Part shown: piece by piece, positions 10,631 through 20,829 of the stretch
Layout: each line of letters opens with the position of its first letter
Position numbering within the stretch: position 1 is the stretch's first letter
DNA from: Macrostomum hystrix
Lineage: Eukaryota; Platyhelminthes; Macrostomidae
Direction: 5' to 3'
DNA: 64,000 nt
Assembly (NCBI GenBank): GCA_950097015.1
Contig: CATNEN010000037.1
Span: forward strand, 1,612,001 to 1,676,000
Made by a program: the position numbers and the translations under genes
The notes under the pieces: generated by a model
What the model was told of the DNA's origin: nothing
Databases searched by the model: none
What the model saw: the letters and a program-made list of their open reading frames with translations, nothing else

Positions 10631-10682
10631 GTGTCTAATCGATGCTGGGCCAATGACGATTGGACCGAAATTGATCGAGAAT

Positions 10683-13600
10683 TTAGCTGGGGCACAGTTG
10701 ACTGTCCTCAATGTCGCTGACAATGGCTGCCTCCCTGACTAATCCCACGCGGTACTGGCCCTGCAGAGCAATGTGCTCAGGACCCTTCAGTGCGTAGTTC
10801 TGCAATCCAAATTTTGAAATAAGGAGTTAATAAAGAAAAATTTAGAACTCAGGTGTGTACACCTGCCCTGATTTTACCATCACTGTAGCTTGAGAATTGG
10901 CCCTCGTGGGAATCAATTCGAGCTCAGGGATTCTGGGAATTCGAGAAATCCATATTCGGGAAATCCATCTTCGGGAAATCCATCTTCGGGAAATCTATCT
11001 TCGGGAAATCCATCTTCGGAAAAATCCATATTCAGAAAATCTATCTTCGGGAAATCCATCTTCGGGAAATCCATCTTCGGGAAATCCATCTTCGGGAAAT
11101 CCATCTTCGGGAAATCCATCTTCGGGAAATCCATCTTCGGGAAATCCATCTTCGGGAAATCCATCTTCGGGAAATCCATCTTCGGGAAATCCATCGTTGG
11201 GAAATCCATCTTCGGGAAATCTATCTTCGGGAATTCCATCTTCTGGAAATCCATTTTAGGAAATTCCATCTTCGGGAAATCCATCTTCGGGAAAATCCAC
11301 ATTTAAAAAGTCTATCTTTGGGAAATCCATCTTCGGGAATTCCATCTTCGGGAATTCCAACTTCGGGAAATCCATCTTAGGGAAATCCATGTTCGGGAAT
11401 AATTTAGTCACTTAAAACACAACCTCACCATGATGAAGTCCCGAGCAATGCTTGGATCGAACTTCGCCATCAGCAATTTGTTGCGATATGCCAATAGGAC
11501 AAACGGCTGCGATTGGGTCAGTTGGGGTGGCTTTAGGTTAGACACCAATCTGCCGTCACCCAGAAACAAATCTGCCGTCACCCAGACACCAATGTGCCTT
11601 CACCCAGACACCAATCTGCCGTCACCCAGAAACAAATCTGCCGTCACCCAGACACCAATCTGCCGTCACCCAGAAACAAATCTGCCGTCACCCAGACACC
11701 AATCTGCAGTCACCCAGACACCAATCTGCCGTCACCCAGACACCAATCTGCCGTCACCCAGACACCAATCTGCCGTCACCCAGACACCAATCTGCCGTCA
11801 CCCAGACACCAATCTGCCGTCACCCAGAGCTACTAAACAAACCATATCTGGTAGCAGACGTTCAGTATCAGCGCCCACAACGTGGCGCCTCAGACAGCCG
11901 GAGATCAGGCTGACAAAGGCTTGCACCTGATCAGCAGGTGCACAGGGATGGTACAGGCCTACAATACCGCCGTGTTCAAGACTGTGCAGCCAACGCTGAG
12001 GCGGCAGGTATTTGTATAGCCCCCACACTGGCCAAAGAGGTCGGTGCATTCCGCTGGTTGGCAAGGGCTCTTTGTAAACAATCCTTTCATTGCTGCATCT
12101 GTGATGCGGTGGCTGCTCTGTCTCATTAAGGTGAAATTCCGACTGTCCTTGCTTGGCCAGCCGGGCAGCATTGGCCGCCTCAAACTGGCGACGTCGCAGA
12201 GGCGTACAAGCGAATTGTCGATTCGTGCGGCCATCCCAGTCGTTATCCAAGTTTGTCTGAAAAAAAATTGCAGAAATTTAACTAGCGGATGTTGTTAATC
12301 CAAGGCTTTCAGGGGAAGCTGTGGTTTGCCAGGAGAAGCTGTGGGTTGTCAGGGGAAGCTGTGGGTTGTCAGGGGAAGCTGTAGGTTTTCTGGGGAAGCT
12401 GTAGGTTTTCTGGGGAAGCTTTGGGTTGTCAGGGGAAGCTGTGGTTTGCCAGGGGAAGCTGTGGGTTGCCAGAGGAAGCTGTGGGTTGTCAGGGGAAGCT
12501 GTGGGTTGCCAGGGGAAGCTGTAGGTTTTCTGGGAAAGCTGTAGGTTTCCTGGGAAGCTGTAGGTTTTCTGGGGGATGAGTAGCAGGGGTTGAGTAGCAT
12601 AGAGTTGGGTTGCAGGGGGTTGAGTAGCAGGGGGTTGGGTAATTGTGGGTTGTGTAACTGGGGGTTGAGTAGCAGGGGGTTGGGTAATTGTGGGTTGAGT
12701 AACTGGGGGTTGAGTAGCAGGGGGTTGGGTAATTGTGGGTTGTGTAACTGGGGGTTGAGTAGCAGGGGGTTGGGTAATTGTGGGTTGAGTAACTGGGGGT
12801 TGAGTAGCAGGGGGTTGGGTAATTGTGGGTTGTGTAACTGGGGGTTGAGTAGCAGGGGGTTGGGTAATTGTGGGTTGTGTAACTGGGGGTTGAGTAGCAG
12901 GGGGTTGGGTAATTGTGGGTTGAGTAACTGGGGGTTGAGTAGCAGGGGGTTGGGTAATTGTGGGTTGTGTAACTGGGGGTTGAGTAGCAGGGGGTTGGGT
13001 AATTGTGGGTTGAGTAACTGGGGGTTGAGTAGCAGGGGGTTGGGTAATTGTGGGTTGAGTAACTGGGGGTTGAGTAGCAGGGGGTTGGGTAATTGTGGGT
13101 TGTGTAACTGGGGGTTGAGTAGCAGGGGGTTGGGTAATTGTGGGTTGTGTAACTGGGGGTTGAGTAGCAGGGGGTTGGGTAATTGTGGGTTGAGTAACTG
13201 GGGGTTGAGTAGCAGGGGGTTGGGTAATTGTGGGTTGAGTAACTGGGGGTTGAGTAGCAGGAATTGAGTAGCATGAGGTGGAGTAGCAGGGGGTTGAGTA
13301 GCAGGAATTGAGTAGCATGAGGTGGAGTAGCAGGGGGTTGAGTAGCAGGGGTTGAGTAGCAGGGTTTGAGTAGCGTTTGCCCCTCGCACCAAGGTCTCTG
13401 TGGCATAATATACCTTTTCCACTTCGGATTCGTTAAAAGTGACTTCGAATTCGTCAGCCAATATAAAACTATAGAGCGCTCAAGGGAATGAGAAGGGTGT
13501 CTATGGTAATTTCTTTCGAGAAAGTGACTTCGAATTCGTCAAAGTGAGTGAAATTCGTCAGTGCAACCAGTATATATTGTCAATCGTGAAGTAAAACAGC

Positions 13601-15131
13601 AACTAAACAAACAAAACAGGAAAACTGACGCATAAAATCACGCTTTAAAGTCGCTTGAACAGGTTAGCACGCTGTAGTCAGTCCAAAATTTCTCCGTGTG
13701 CCAGACACCGCGGTCCGTACCGAAGTGTGAATTCGTGCCATTGTCGGCATTTCTCCTCCGTGATCGCAACCATCGCAGCTTCCACTTCTCGACTCAAAAT
13801 GCGAAGACGCCGGTTCTGAAGTGTCTCACCTGCTGCTACAGCCGCCTGACGATCATGCACTTCAAAGACAACTTCAGGGTCGGTCATGCGCCATTTCAGG
13901 ACCGCCTTCATGCAAGAAATTGCCATTTCAGTGGCGTTCAAGAAAGGCGAGTAAGGTGGAAGAAACTGAAGCCTTTGGTCAGGACGCCCAAAATTCACGA
14001 CTCCATGTGCCCTGGCGTTGTCAGCAAGTACCGTGAACTCGTCATCAACAAGGGTCCCGACTTCAATCATAAACTCACGAAACCTCTCTGCTGTAAAGCC
14101 ACCAACAAAGATGCGGTGGTGGACAGGCCCAACTGTGGGCTAACAGCAAGTGCTACCGTCAGATTTTGCCCACGCTGCGAATTCGCAATCATTACTGCGC
14201 GATTGCCAAAATCCGCCCATCCTTTAGTTCGTGACGTCCATAGGTTGCACCCACACTCATCTACGTAGATCAAATTCCTTACAAACAGTCCAGTTTCTAG
14301 CATCCAGGTCATGTGTAGAAATCTAGCTTCTTTTGTCACGTCACTATTCCAATCTCCGTGAACCCGCCGTACATCTTTCAATGTAATGCACAAAGTCCCG
14401 TCAAGCCGACGACTAATTGCCTGCGTTGTCACGACAGGAGCAGCAGGAAAGTCTGCCACAAGCTTTGCTGAGTAATGAAAGATTGCTGACTTATTTTACA
14501 TTGACGAATTTCACTCACTTTCTCGCTTAAATTTACACTGGGCACTTTGCTTTCTTGCCATAGACGAAGCGAAGACACTTTCTGATCAGGCTGCTTTTGC
14601 ACTGACGAATTTCACTTACTTTGACGAATTCGAAGTCACTTTCTCGAAAGAAATTACCATAGACACCCCTTCTCATTCCCTTGAGCGCTCTATAGTTTTA
14701 TATAGGCTGACGAATTCGAACTCACTTTTGACGAATCCGAAGTTGAAAAGGTATAGTTAGAGTGTACACACATGTGTGCGTGTGTGCTCAGGAGTCAGTA
14801 GAATGAGCAGAATTGCCTACTCATTGGCTGGGGGTTCACTGTCCCCGTATACCAGTGTCCACAGCCTGTCAATAATATTATTATTTTTATACGAGCATTA
14901 TATATTACTCATTAGTCGATAGAATGCTCAACTGAGAATTCTGCTCACCTCACCGTTGTCACAGTCGTCGGACCTGACTCCCATCCTGACATTGCCGTGC
15001 TTGGCGTCTTGAGTGAACACACTCGAAGGAATGCCGCCAACCTTTTCAAGCCGATGATTTTCCTCTTCCGCCATCTCAGATAGCGCCGTTGTGGCGCAGA
15101 GTAGAAGCAGGCACAAGCAGAATCTTAGCAT
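10683..15131 (-). CDS. TP53I13: Secreted DUF3105 / TP53I13-like protein, four exons
   Basis: Exons on the minus strand: 15131-14949, 12256-11843, 11530-11429 and 10799-10683 (TAA). All introns are phase 0 with good GT/AG sites; the product is about 271 residues. Exon 1 starts with a signal peptide (MLRFCLCLLLLCATTALS) and contains VRMGVRSDDCDNGE. Exon 2 has DNDWDGRTNRQFACTP, then the DUF3105 hallmark PTSGMHRPLWPVWGLYKYLP followed by PQRWLHSLEHGGIVGLYHPC. Exon 3 gives LTQSQPFVLLAYRNKLLMAK and exon 4 YALKGPEHIALQGQYRVGL. The His- and Cys-rich SGMHRP...HSLEHGG...YHPC core suggests metal or redox chemistry, but the biochemical role of the family is unknown to me. No C-terminal membrane anchor is visible, unlike what I recall for vertebrate TP53I13, so secretion or luminal location is inferred. 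Intron 1 (2.7 kb) contains a Tc1-like transposon, SINE remnants and two arrays; introns 2 and 3 each contain an array. Confidence 0.82.
10848..10915 (-). mobile_element. SINE family 2, short fragment
   Basis: The stretch from AGGTGTGTACACCTGCCCTG to TTGGCCCTCGTGGG matches the central part of the 57.4-kb SINE in reverse. It lies in intron 3 of the DUF3105 gene, directly beside the following array. Confidence 0.65.
10940..11400. repeat. 15-bp array (GGGAAATCCATCTTC) in DUF3105 intron 3
   Basis: About 30 copies, most homogeneous in the middle (11045-11200) and more variable at the ends (GGGAATTCC variants). The 15-bp period makes every frame open. Confidence 0.95.
11545..11830. repeat. 22-bp array filling DUF3105 intron 2
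   Basis: About 13 copies of a 22-bp unit with CACCCAGACACCAATCTGCC; an AAACAAATCTGCC variant alternates in the left half. It occupies almost all of the 312-bp intron between acceptor 11531 and donor 11842. Confidence 0.95.
12300..12575. repeat. 20-bp array (CAGGGGAAGCTGTGGGTTGT)
   Basis: About 14 copies with TTTTC/TTGCC/TTGTC variants. It lies in DUF3105 intron 1 close to the exon 2 acceptor and abuts the next, unrelated array. Confidence 0.93.
12580..13370 (+). repeat. G-rich 45-bp higher-order array
   Basis: About 17 copies of a 45-bp unit made of three diverged 15-mers (GGGGGTTGAGTAGCA, GGGGGTTGGGTAATT, GTGGGTTGTGTAACT). Regular G3-G5 runs on the plus strand make it a strong G-quadruplex candidate. 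The alternation of TTGTGTAAC and TTGAGTAAC shows a further level of order. Confidence 0.95.
13411..14753 (-). mobile_element. Tc1/mariner-superfamily transposon, TA target duplication
   Basis: Long inverted repeats 13411-13566 and 14597-14753 (about 156 bp, a few mismatches and one 1-bp indel) flank a broken transposase. TA dinucleotides at 13409-13410 and 14754-14755 fit a TA target-site duplication. Each inverted repeat holds several internal GACGAATTCGAAGTCACTTT-like direct repeats. The 1.34-kb element lies within intron 1 of the DUF3105 gene, in the same orientation as the gene. Confidence 0.88.
13678..14459 (-). pseudogene. Tc1/IS630-type DDE transposase, frameshifted
   Basis: Two overlapping minus frames, 14459-14067 and 14070-13678, together cover a DDE_3-type catalytic domain but are out of phase, so a frameshift lies near 14068. 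The first frame carries IYVDECGCNLWTSRTKGWA (first catalytic Asp). The second carries LADNARAHG (second Asp) and QFLPPYSPFLNATE (catalytic Glu), with 30 residues between the last two acidic residues as read. The N-terminal DNA-binding helices are only partly represented, so the copy is probably inactive. The family moves DNA by cut-and-paste at TA sites. Confidence 0.85.
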
Positions 15132-15152
15132 TTTTCTCTCTCGGCTTAGCAA

Positions 15153-15534
15153 CTAGCAGAGAGCTCAAATAAAACAGTTTGAGTTGTTTGACTTCCTGCT
15201 CTCCGCCGCGCCTAAATTGTCTGGATCTGTACTTCTGTGACACCAAGGTGAAGCCAATAAAATATTTCGAGTAGAAATTAGCCAGAGAGCTGCATTTTGG
15301 GCACGAGGACCAATTGCAATGAATTTTAGTACTGCGTTTGAAATTCGGGTAAGAGAGACAGTGTAAAGAATTAGCGAGAATTCTCTACATGGATCCGAGT
15401 GTCTCTAGAAGTTCCCAGATCGTTCGTGGGGATTGTTGCTGCGAGGTCCGGTATGTTAACTGTCATAGACTGTTCTCTGTAGCTGCAAAATTACCCCTGT
15501 ATCCAAGAATTCAAACCTGAAAGTAGAGCTAGCT
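15153..15534 (-). promoter_or_regulatory. Upstream region of the DUF3105 gene
   Basis: Between the signal-peptide exon and the next array. No clear TATA box and no ORF of interest. It would hold the promoter and 5' UTR. Confidence 0.3.
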
Positions 15535-16475
15535 GCTGCGATTCTGGCCGTATGGACTCACTTACTCCTGCTGCGATTCCACTGTGACTCACTTAACCTG
15601 CTGCGATTCTGGCTGTGTGGACTCACTTATTCCTGCTGCGATTCTGGCTGTGTGGACTCACTTATTCCTGCTGCGATTCTGGCCGTGTGGACTCACTCAT
15701 TCCTGCTGCGATTCTGGCTGTGTGGACTCACTCATTCCTGCTGCGATTCTGGCCGTGTGGACTCACTTATTCCTGCTGCGATTCTGGCCGTGTGGACTCA
15801 CTTATTCCTGCTGCGATTCTGGCCGTGTGGACTCACTTATTCCTGCTGCGATTCTGGCTGTGTGGACTCACTTATTCCTGCTGCGATTCTGGCCGTGTGG
15901 ACTCACTCATTCCTGCTGCGATTCTGGCTGTGTGGACTCACTTATTCCTGCTGCGATTCTGGCCGTGTGGACTCACTCATTCCTGCTGCGATTCTGGCTG
16001 TGTGGACTCACTCATTCCTGCTGCGATTCTGGCCGTGTGGACTCACTCATTCCTGCTGCGATTCTGGCTGTGTGGACTCACTTATTCCTGCTGCGATTCT
16101 GGCTGTGTGGACTCACTTATTCCTGCTGCGATTCTGGCCGTGTGGACTCACTCATTCCTGCTGCGATTCTGGCTGTGTGGACTCACTTATTCCTGCTGCG
16201 ATTCTGGCTGTGTGGACTCACTTATTCCTGCTGCGATTCTGGCCGTGTGGACTCACTCATTCCTGCTGCGATTCTGGCTGTGTGGACTCACTTATTCCTG
16301 CTGCGATTCTGGCTGTGTGGACTCACTTATTCCTGCTGCGATTCTGGCCGTGTGGACTCACTCATTCCTGCTGCGATTCTGGCTGTGTGGACTCACTTAT
16401 TCCTGCTGCGATTCTGGCTGTGTGGACTCACTTATTCCTGCTGCGATTCTGGCCGTGTGGACTCAATCATTCCTG
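15535..16475. repeat. 35-bp array (CTGCTGCGATTCTGG core)
   Basis: About 27 copies of a 35-bp unit containing GCTGCGATTCTGGCYGTGTG and GACTCACTYATTC. The two T/C sites vary in a patterned way. In the right half (16030-16475) blocks of three units (105 bp) repeat in near-identical order, indicating a recent higher-order expansion. Confidence 0.96.
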
Positions 16476-16489
16476 ATATAATATAATCA

Positions 16490-16800
16490 ATATAATTGAT
16501 TACACCTGCCCCAATTGGGTCAGATGTGCAGCCCAGCAACAGCACAGCCGCAGCTAATGCGTGGCGCATCTGAAGGCTGCGTACAGCTGTTCAGTCCATG
16601 GACTGGGGGGACGCCACACCCACTTTAAATTATCCCGCTGATGCTGGTGCCCATTTAACAGCTGGGTGAACTGAAGCAATGCAGAGTTAAGTGTCTTGCT
16701 AAAGGACACAAATTGTTCCAGTGGAGTCGGGAATCGAACCCCCGACCTTCAAGTCGAGAATCCGACGCCCTAACCACTAGGCTACAACCTCTCACTAGGC
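16490..16800 (-). mobile_element. SINE family 1, best copy (tRNA-derived)
   Basis: On the minus strand the head (GGTTGTAGCCTAGTGGTTAG as A box, GGGGGTTCGATTCC as B box) is clearly tRNA-like. It is followed by a body with TGTCCTTTAGCAAGACACTT and ATTGCTTCAGTTCACCCAG, a central motif I recall from several animal SINE families. The 3' part has CCCCAGTCCATGGACTGAAC and a tail at CCCAATTGGGGCAGGTGT. It gives the reference structure for the other family 1 copies. Confidence 0.88.
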
Positions 16801-17165
16801 TACGACCTCTCTGTACTATAAACTAAACTAATTAACCTGTCTGAAACTCAATCAAATAAAGTAGGCAATAAGCAGCTGTCACAATGCCAGCAATCAATGA
16901 TAACTAGGCCAAAATCACAGACCGGAAACTCTGCTAACGATTGCAACAGACTTTTTATTACAAAATCTATCAAATATTGAGTTCATTTGCAGTTCTCAGT
17001 TTGTTGAAGACGTTCTTGCAAAATTTTGTCTATAAACAAGGCCACGATTCGCTAGTCAGCAAATCAATTAGTGTTTGCAATTAATAATTTCATCACAAAT
17101 CACAAAGCAATTCTAAATAATATTTGTCCACACAAGCCTAGAGCACTTTCTGCAGCCTACGGGCC
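16801..17165. other. Non-coding AT-rich spacer
   Basis: A short duplication of the SINE head (CTAGGCTACGACCTCTC) at the left edge, then AT-rich DNA with no ORF or repeat recognised. Confidence 0.3.
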
Positions 17166-17870
17166 ATCTCACTACACAACCCTACCCTGTACACAGTCAC
17201 TCTAACCCTCACTCTAACCCTGTACACAGTGAGTCCTTCACTGTGCTTGACTGTGACAGTCACCTTCCTTCACTGTGACAGTTAACACCCCTCAGTCCTC
17301 ACTCCAACCCTCAGTCCAACCCTGTACACAGTCACTCCGCCCCTCAGTCCTAACCTGTACACAGTCACTCCACCCCTCAGTCCAACCCTGTACACAGTCA
17401 CTCCGCCCCTCAGTCCTAACCTGTACACAGTCACTCCGCCCCTCAGTCCAACCCTGTACACAGTCACTCCGCCCCTCAGTCCAACTCTGTACACAGTCAC
17501 TCCGCCCCTCAGTCCTAACCTGTACACAGTCACTCCGCCCCTCAGTCCTAACCTGTACACAGTCACTCCGCCCCTCAGTCCTAACCTGTACACAGTCACT
17601 CCGCCCCTCAGTCCTAAGCTGTACACAGTCACTCCACCCCTCAGTCCTAACCTGTACACAGTCACTCCACCCCTCAGTCCTAACCTGTACACAGTCACTC
17701 CACCCCTCAGTCCTAACCTGTACACAGTCACTCCACCCTCAGTCCTAACCTGTACACTGTCACTCCACCCCTCAGTCCTAACCTGTACGGAGTCACTCCA
17801 CCCCTCAGTCCTAACCTGTACGCAGTCACTCCACCCCACGGTCCTTCCTTGTACAAAGTCACTCCACCCC
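17165..17870. repeat. 33-bp array (CTGTACACAGTCACTCC core)
   Basis: About 18 copies of a 33-bp unit with CCTCAGTCCTAACCTGTACA and CAGTCACTCC; the 5' edge is degenerate. The CTGTACACAG segment is also the core of the separate 21-bp array at 26.2-27.2 kb. Confidence 0.95.
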
Positions 17871-18074
17871 ACGCACAGAAAAAATTATATCTATTGCTTA
17901 TTACTCTTGTACTCATCACAATCTAACTTGTGTGAAATTCATTACTGACTACTTAACAAATTTTAAGCAGTCAGTAGAAGCTATAATATATAATAATTCT
18001 GCCGTAATTCAAAACACTTGACTTTGAAAATCTGCCCAGGTAAAACAATTTGTGCCTTTGAGATTATATTAGGA

Positions 18075-18236
18075 CGCCCCTAATTGCTTCAGTTCACACG
18101 GCTGAGAAATTGGCATCGACATTAGCTGCAGGTTGGAAATTCCTGTGGGTGTCAATGGACTGAACAGCTAGTTGTATGCAGCCTTCGGATACGCCGGCAA
18201 ATCGGGCCCCACTGGGTTGGTGTCATTGTCTATAGC
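18075..18236 (+). mobile_element. SINE family 1, degenerate 5'-truncated copy
   Basis: Aligns with the body of the 16.5-kb copy (ATTGCTTCAGTTCACACGG, TGGACTGAACAGCT, GCAGCCTTCGGATACGCC). The hAT-type MITE has inserted at or just after its 3' end. Confidence 0.6.
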
Positions 18237-18244
18237 CCATAGAC

Positions 18245-18726
18245 CAGAGGTCGGCAAACTCCGGCCCGAGGGCCAGATGCGGCCCTCGAAGCTCCCAAAT
18301 CCGGCCCGTTCCCCTTTCCGACACCTACAGTATCCTGTTTTATCTTTCCCCTGTCTCATCTCCCCTGTGTGTCACCTCTCCCGTGTCTCGTCTCTCCTGT
18401 GTCTTATCTATCCCATGTCTCCATCTCTCCCGTGTGCCATCTCTCCTGTGTCTCATCTCTCCCGTGTCTCATCTCTCCCATGTCTCATCTCTCCTCTGTC
18501 TTATCTCTCCCGTGTCTCATCTCTCCTCTGTCTCATCTCTCCCATGTCTCATCTCTCCTCTGTCTTATCTCTCCCGTGTCTCATCTCTCCCGTGTCTCAT
18601 CTCTCCCGTTTCTCATCTCTCCCTATCTCTGATATATTTCTCTTATATTTCTACAGTCAATGCGGCCCGCTGTCGTCTTTTAGGTTCTCTTTTTGGCCCG
18701 CTAGCTAATAAGTTTGCCGACCCCTG
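18245..18726. mobile_element. hAT-type MITE with perfect 8-bp target duplication
   Basis: The ends are CAGAGGTCGGCAAACT and, inverted, CAGGGGTCGGCAAACT. This CAGGGGTCGGCAAAC-type end with CGGCCCG just inside is familiar from non-autonomous hAT elements. The flanks CCATAGAC at 18237-18244 and 18727-18734 are identical 8-mers, as expected for hAT insertion. There is no transposase; the centre is a 16-bp minisatellite. Confidence 0.92.
18350..18630. repeat. 16-bp minisatellite inside the hAT-type MITE
   Basis: About 17 copies of TCTCATCTCTCCCGTG with CCATG and CTCTG variants. The reverse complement is the same unit as the 3.9-kb array at 47.1-51.0 kb. Confidence 0.95.
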
Positions 18727-18871
18727 CCATAGACTATCCCACATGGCTCAGACCACCTGCAAAACAATTGCATGTAGTTCGTCTATTTCGCTAGCAATTA
18801 TTAATCTAAATAAACTACTATTTTTAAATAGAATTGAGAATTAAAACGAATGCCAACACTGTTAAATAACA

Positions 18872-19807
18872 ATGGACTCGGCAATCAAAGAGGAGTTCTA
18901 CTGGCGCGCCAGGGCCGCCAGCATCTGGGCCAGCAAGATGGACGCGCTGGACGAGCTGATATCAGTCATTCATTCTCAGTCAGTCGCATACGACAATTTG
19001 CTACAGCAGTCGCCGAAGGATGCATTAAAAGCTTCTGGAAATTCAGAGAAGCCCAACTGGAGGCCATCCGGAGAGCAGCAGCTCCGCCATCAGTCGCCAG
19101 AATGGCATATGACAGCCGACCCGTTAAAAGTGCCGGACATAAGCAGCTTGTGGCGCGTTGAATCTCATCATCATCAAAATCAGCAACAGCGACAGCAACT
19201 AAAGCAGCAGCAGCAGCAGCAGCTGCTGCTTCAAGCACCCATCTCAGCAACGTCGTCGACTGCGGCAGCGTCCAACTCTGCCGGCAAGCGGAAGTCCAAA
19301 GGCGAGCGTAAGAAGCAGCCAAAACAACCCGCTGCTGCTGCAGTTGCTGCAGCTGCTGCTGCTGCAGCCAAATCCCACAGCAACAGCTCAAGAGGCAATC
19401 GGACAAGGCGTGAAGCCTCTGCGGACATCGCTGGCGCTGTCGGGCTTGGCGTTAGCGTCAGTACCGGCGTCGGAAGCGGCGGTGGCAGCAGCATCGGGCT
19501 TCAGTACCAGCGCGGTCGCTCTGTCGACAGCTGCGAGCGTCGGGTCGGCAGCTTCCTAAACGGCCATTGCTGGCTGCCGCACCAGCACCAGCACCAGCAT
19601 AAGCACCAGCACCAGCACCAGCACCAGCGCCAGCACCAGCACCAGCAGCAGCAACAGCCGCCACCGCCACCGCCGCCTCCGCCGCACAGTCATCCGGCCC
19701 AGTTTCACTCGTCCGCCGCAGCAACTGCAATCGCTGCGGCGGCCGCCGCTGCCGCAGCCGCGGGGAAGTCCTACGCTGAGGCGGTTCGAAGTGTCATGGG
19801 GAACTGA
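18872..19807 (+). CDS. Low-complexity protein with poly-Q, poly-H, poly-A, poly-P
   Basis: A single open frame of 311 codons from an ATG with A at -3. The N-terminal 50 residues are ordinary sequence (IKEEFYWRARAASIWASKMD), predicted helical. Then come Q-rich, lysine-rich (GKRKSKGERKKQPKQ), alanine-run, Gly/Ser, His-Gln, proline-run and a second alanine-run segment, ending SYAEAVRSVMGN. The basic patch could serve as a nuclear localisation signal, which would fit a transcriptional or RNA-associated disordered protein. No catalytic or binding domain is recognised. An out-of-frame ATG at 18850 opens an overlapping 103-codon frame that could act as an upstream ORF. AATAAA at 19991 is a suitable 3' signal. 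Homopolymer codons are mixed (CAG/CAA, GCT/GCA/GCC), which argues for selection rather than a pure microsatellite. Confidence 0.6.
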   Translation: MDSAIKEEFYWRARAASIWASKMDALDELISVIHSQSVAYDNLLQQSPKDALKASGNSEKPNWRPSGEQQLRHQSPEWHMTADPLKVPDISSLWRVESHHHQNQQQRQQLKQQQQQQLLLQAPISATSSTAAASNSAGKRKSKGERKKQPKQPAAAAVAAAAAAAAKSHSNSSRGNRTRREASADIAGAVGLGVSVSTGVGSGGGSSIGLQYQRGRSVDSCERRVGSFLNGHCWLPHQHQHQHKHQHQHQHQRQHQHQQQQQPPPPPPPPPHSHPAQFHSSAAATAIAAAAAAAAAAGKSYAEAVRSVMGN

Positions 19808-19990
19808 CCTTGAACTATGAGCGCCAAACTGATGAACTACAAATTCATTCGCTGATGGAATGAGCTATAAGAATTAGATATTTACAGATCAACTTTAGAC
19901 CCAATTTTCAATTTCATAAGCCAGCTCTGCTAACAAACTACCCATTCCGATTACCAAGCCGAATTCATCCTTCAAAAGCTTTTTAACCGC

Positions 19991-19996
19991 AATAAA
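19991..19996 (+). terminator. Candidate polyadenylation signal
   Basis: AATAAA lies about 185 nt after the stop at 19807. The remaining DNA to 20400 is AT-rich and shows nothing further. Confidence 0.45.
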
Positions 19997-20399
19997 CCCA
20001 CTGCCCCAGACCCATGCAAAAGTTTTCAAGCTCCGTAGTTGCAGTAAGAATAGAAAATATAGAAAAAGTGTTGAAAAATAACTGCTCTGCTCTGTGATTC
20101 ACAAAAAACTATCCGATTGGCGGGCTCCAATCCGCCAAAAATGTTTCTTCCTTTGTCATTTTACAACAATTTTTTTTCTTGCTGTCGACACCATCTTGAT
20201 CCCCAGGTAAGCTATATTCAGAGGTGCCAGTTTTCGCTTCTAACTTTTTTATTGAGTTGAAATTTAGCACTTTAAAATCCTGTTTGAATATTTCCTTATC
20301 AGCATGGCTCCATCAAACCCATTTTCTATAACGGCATCCTGATCTGCAGAGTTTGCAGCGAAATCTCTCACCATCCTACATTCCTTTTGGGATCTATAT

Positions 20400-20820
20400 T
20401 TCTAATTAGATCTCCTGTATCCGATCTCATCCCCTATCCCATCAAATATCCCATCCCATCCAATATTCCATATCCCATCCAATATCCCATACCCCATCAA
20501 ATATGCCATCCCATCCAATATTCCATATCCCATCCAATATCCCATATCCCATTAAATATCCCATCCCATCCAATATTCCATATCCCATCCAATATCCCAT
20601 ATCCCATTAAATATCCCATCCCATCCAATATTCCATATCTCATCCAATATCAAATATCGCATCTAATATCTAATATCCCATCCAATATCCCATGTCCCAT
20701 CAAATATCCCATCCCATCCTATATTCCATACCCATCCAGTATCCCATATCCCATCAAATATCCCATCCCATTCCATATTCCATATCCCATCCAATATACC
20801 ATATCCCATCCCATTTCCCG
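20400..20820. repeat. CCCATCCAATAT-type array (about 20-bp submotifs)
   Basis: Imperfect tandem copies of ATCCCATCCAATATYCCAT with ATCAAATATC variants. Unit length is irregular, so it is less homogeneous than most arrays here. Confidence 0.9.
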
Positions 20821-20829
20821 TCTCTTCGA

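Larger units (their letters stand above)
13372..14875 (+). mobile_element. SINE family 2 remnant interrupted by a Tc1-like element
   Basis: A head-like piece at 13372-13404 (GTTTGCCCCTCGCACCAAGG) and a tail at 14757-14875 (GTGTGCGTGTGTGCTCAGGA, GAATGAGCAGAATTGCCT) match opposite ends of the 57.4-kb SINE in the same orientation. They lie on either side of the transposon. The middle of the SINE is missing, so deletion as well as insertion has occurred. Confidence 0.55.

Noticed and set aside
13696-14268. Plus-strand 190-codon ORF over the transposon
   Set aside because: It is the antisense shadow of the transposase, whose motifs are on the minus strand.
16490-16800. Functional tRNA gene (minus strand)
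   Set aside because: A and B boxes are present but the cloverleaf is imperfect and the sequence continues into a shared SINE body. The same holds for 10.0, 27.7 and 57.4 kb.
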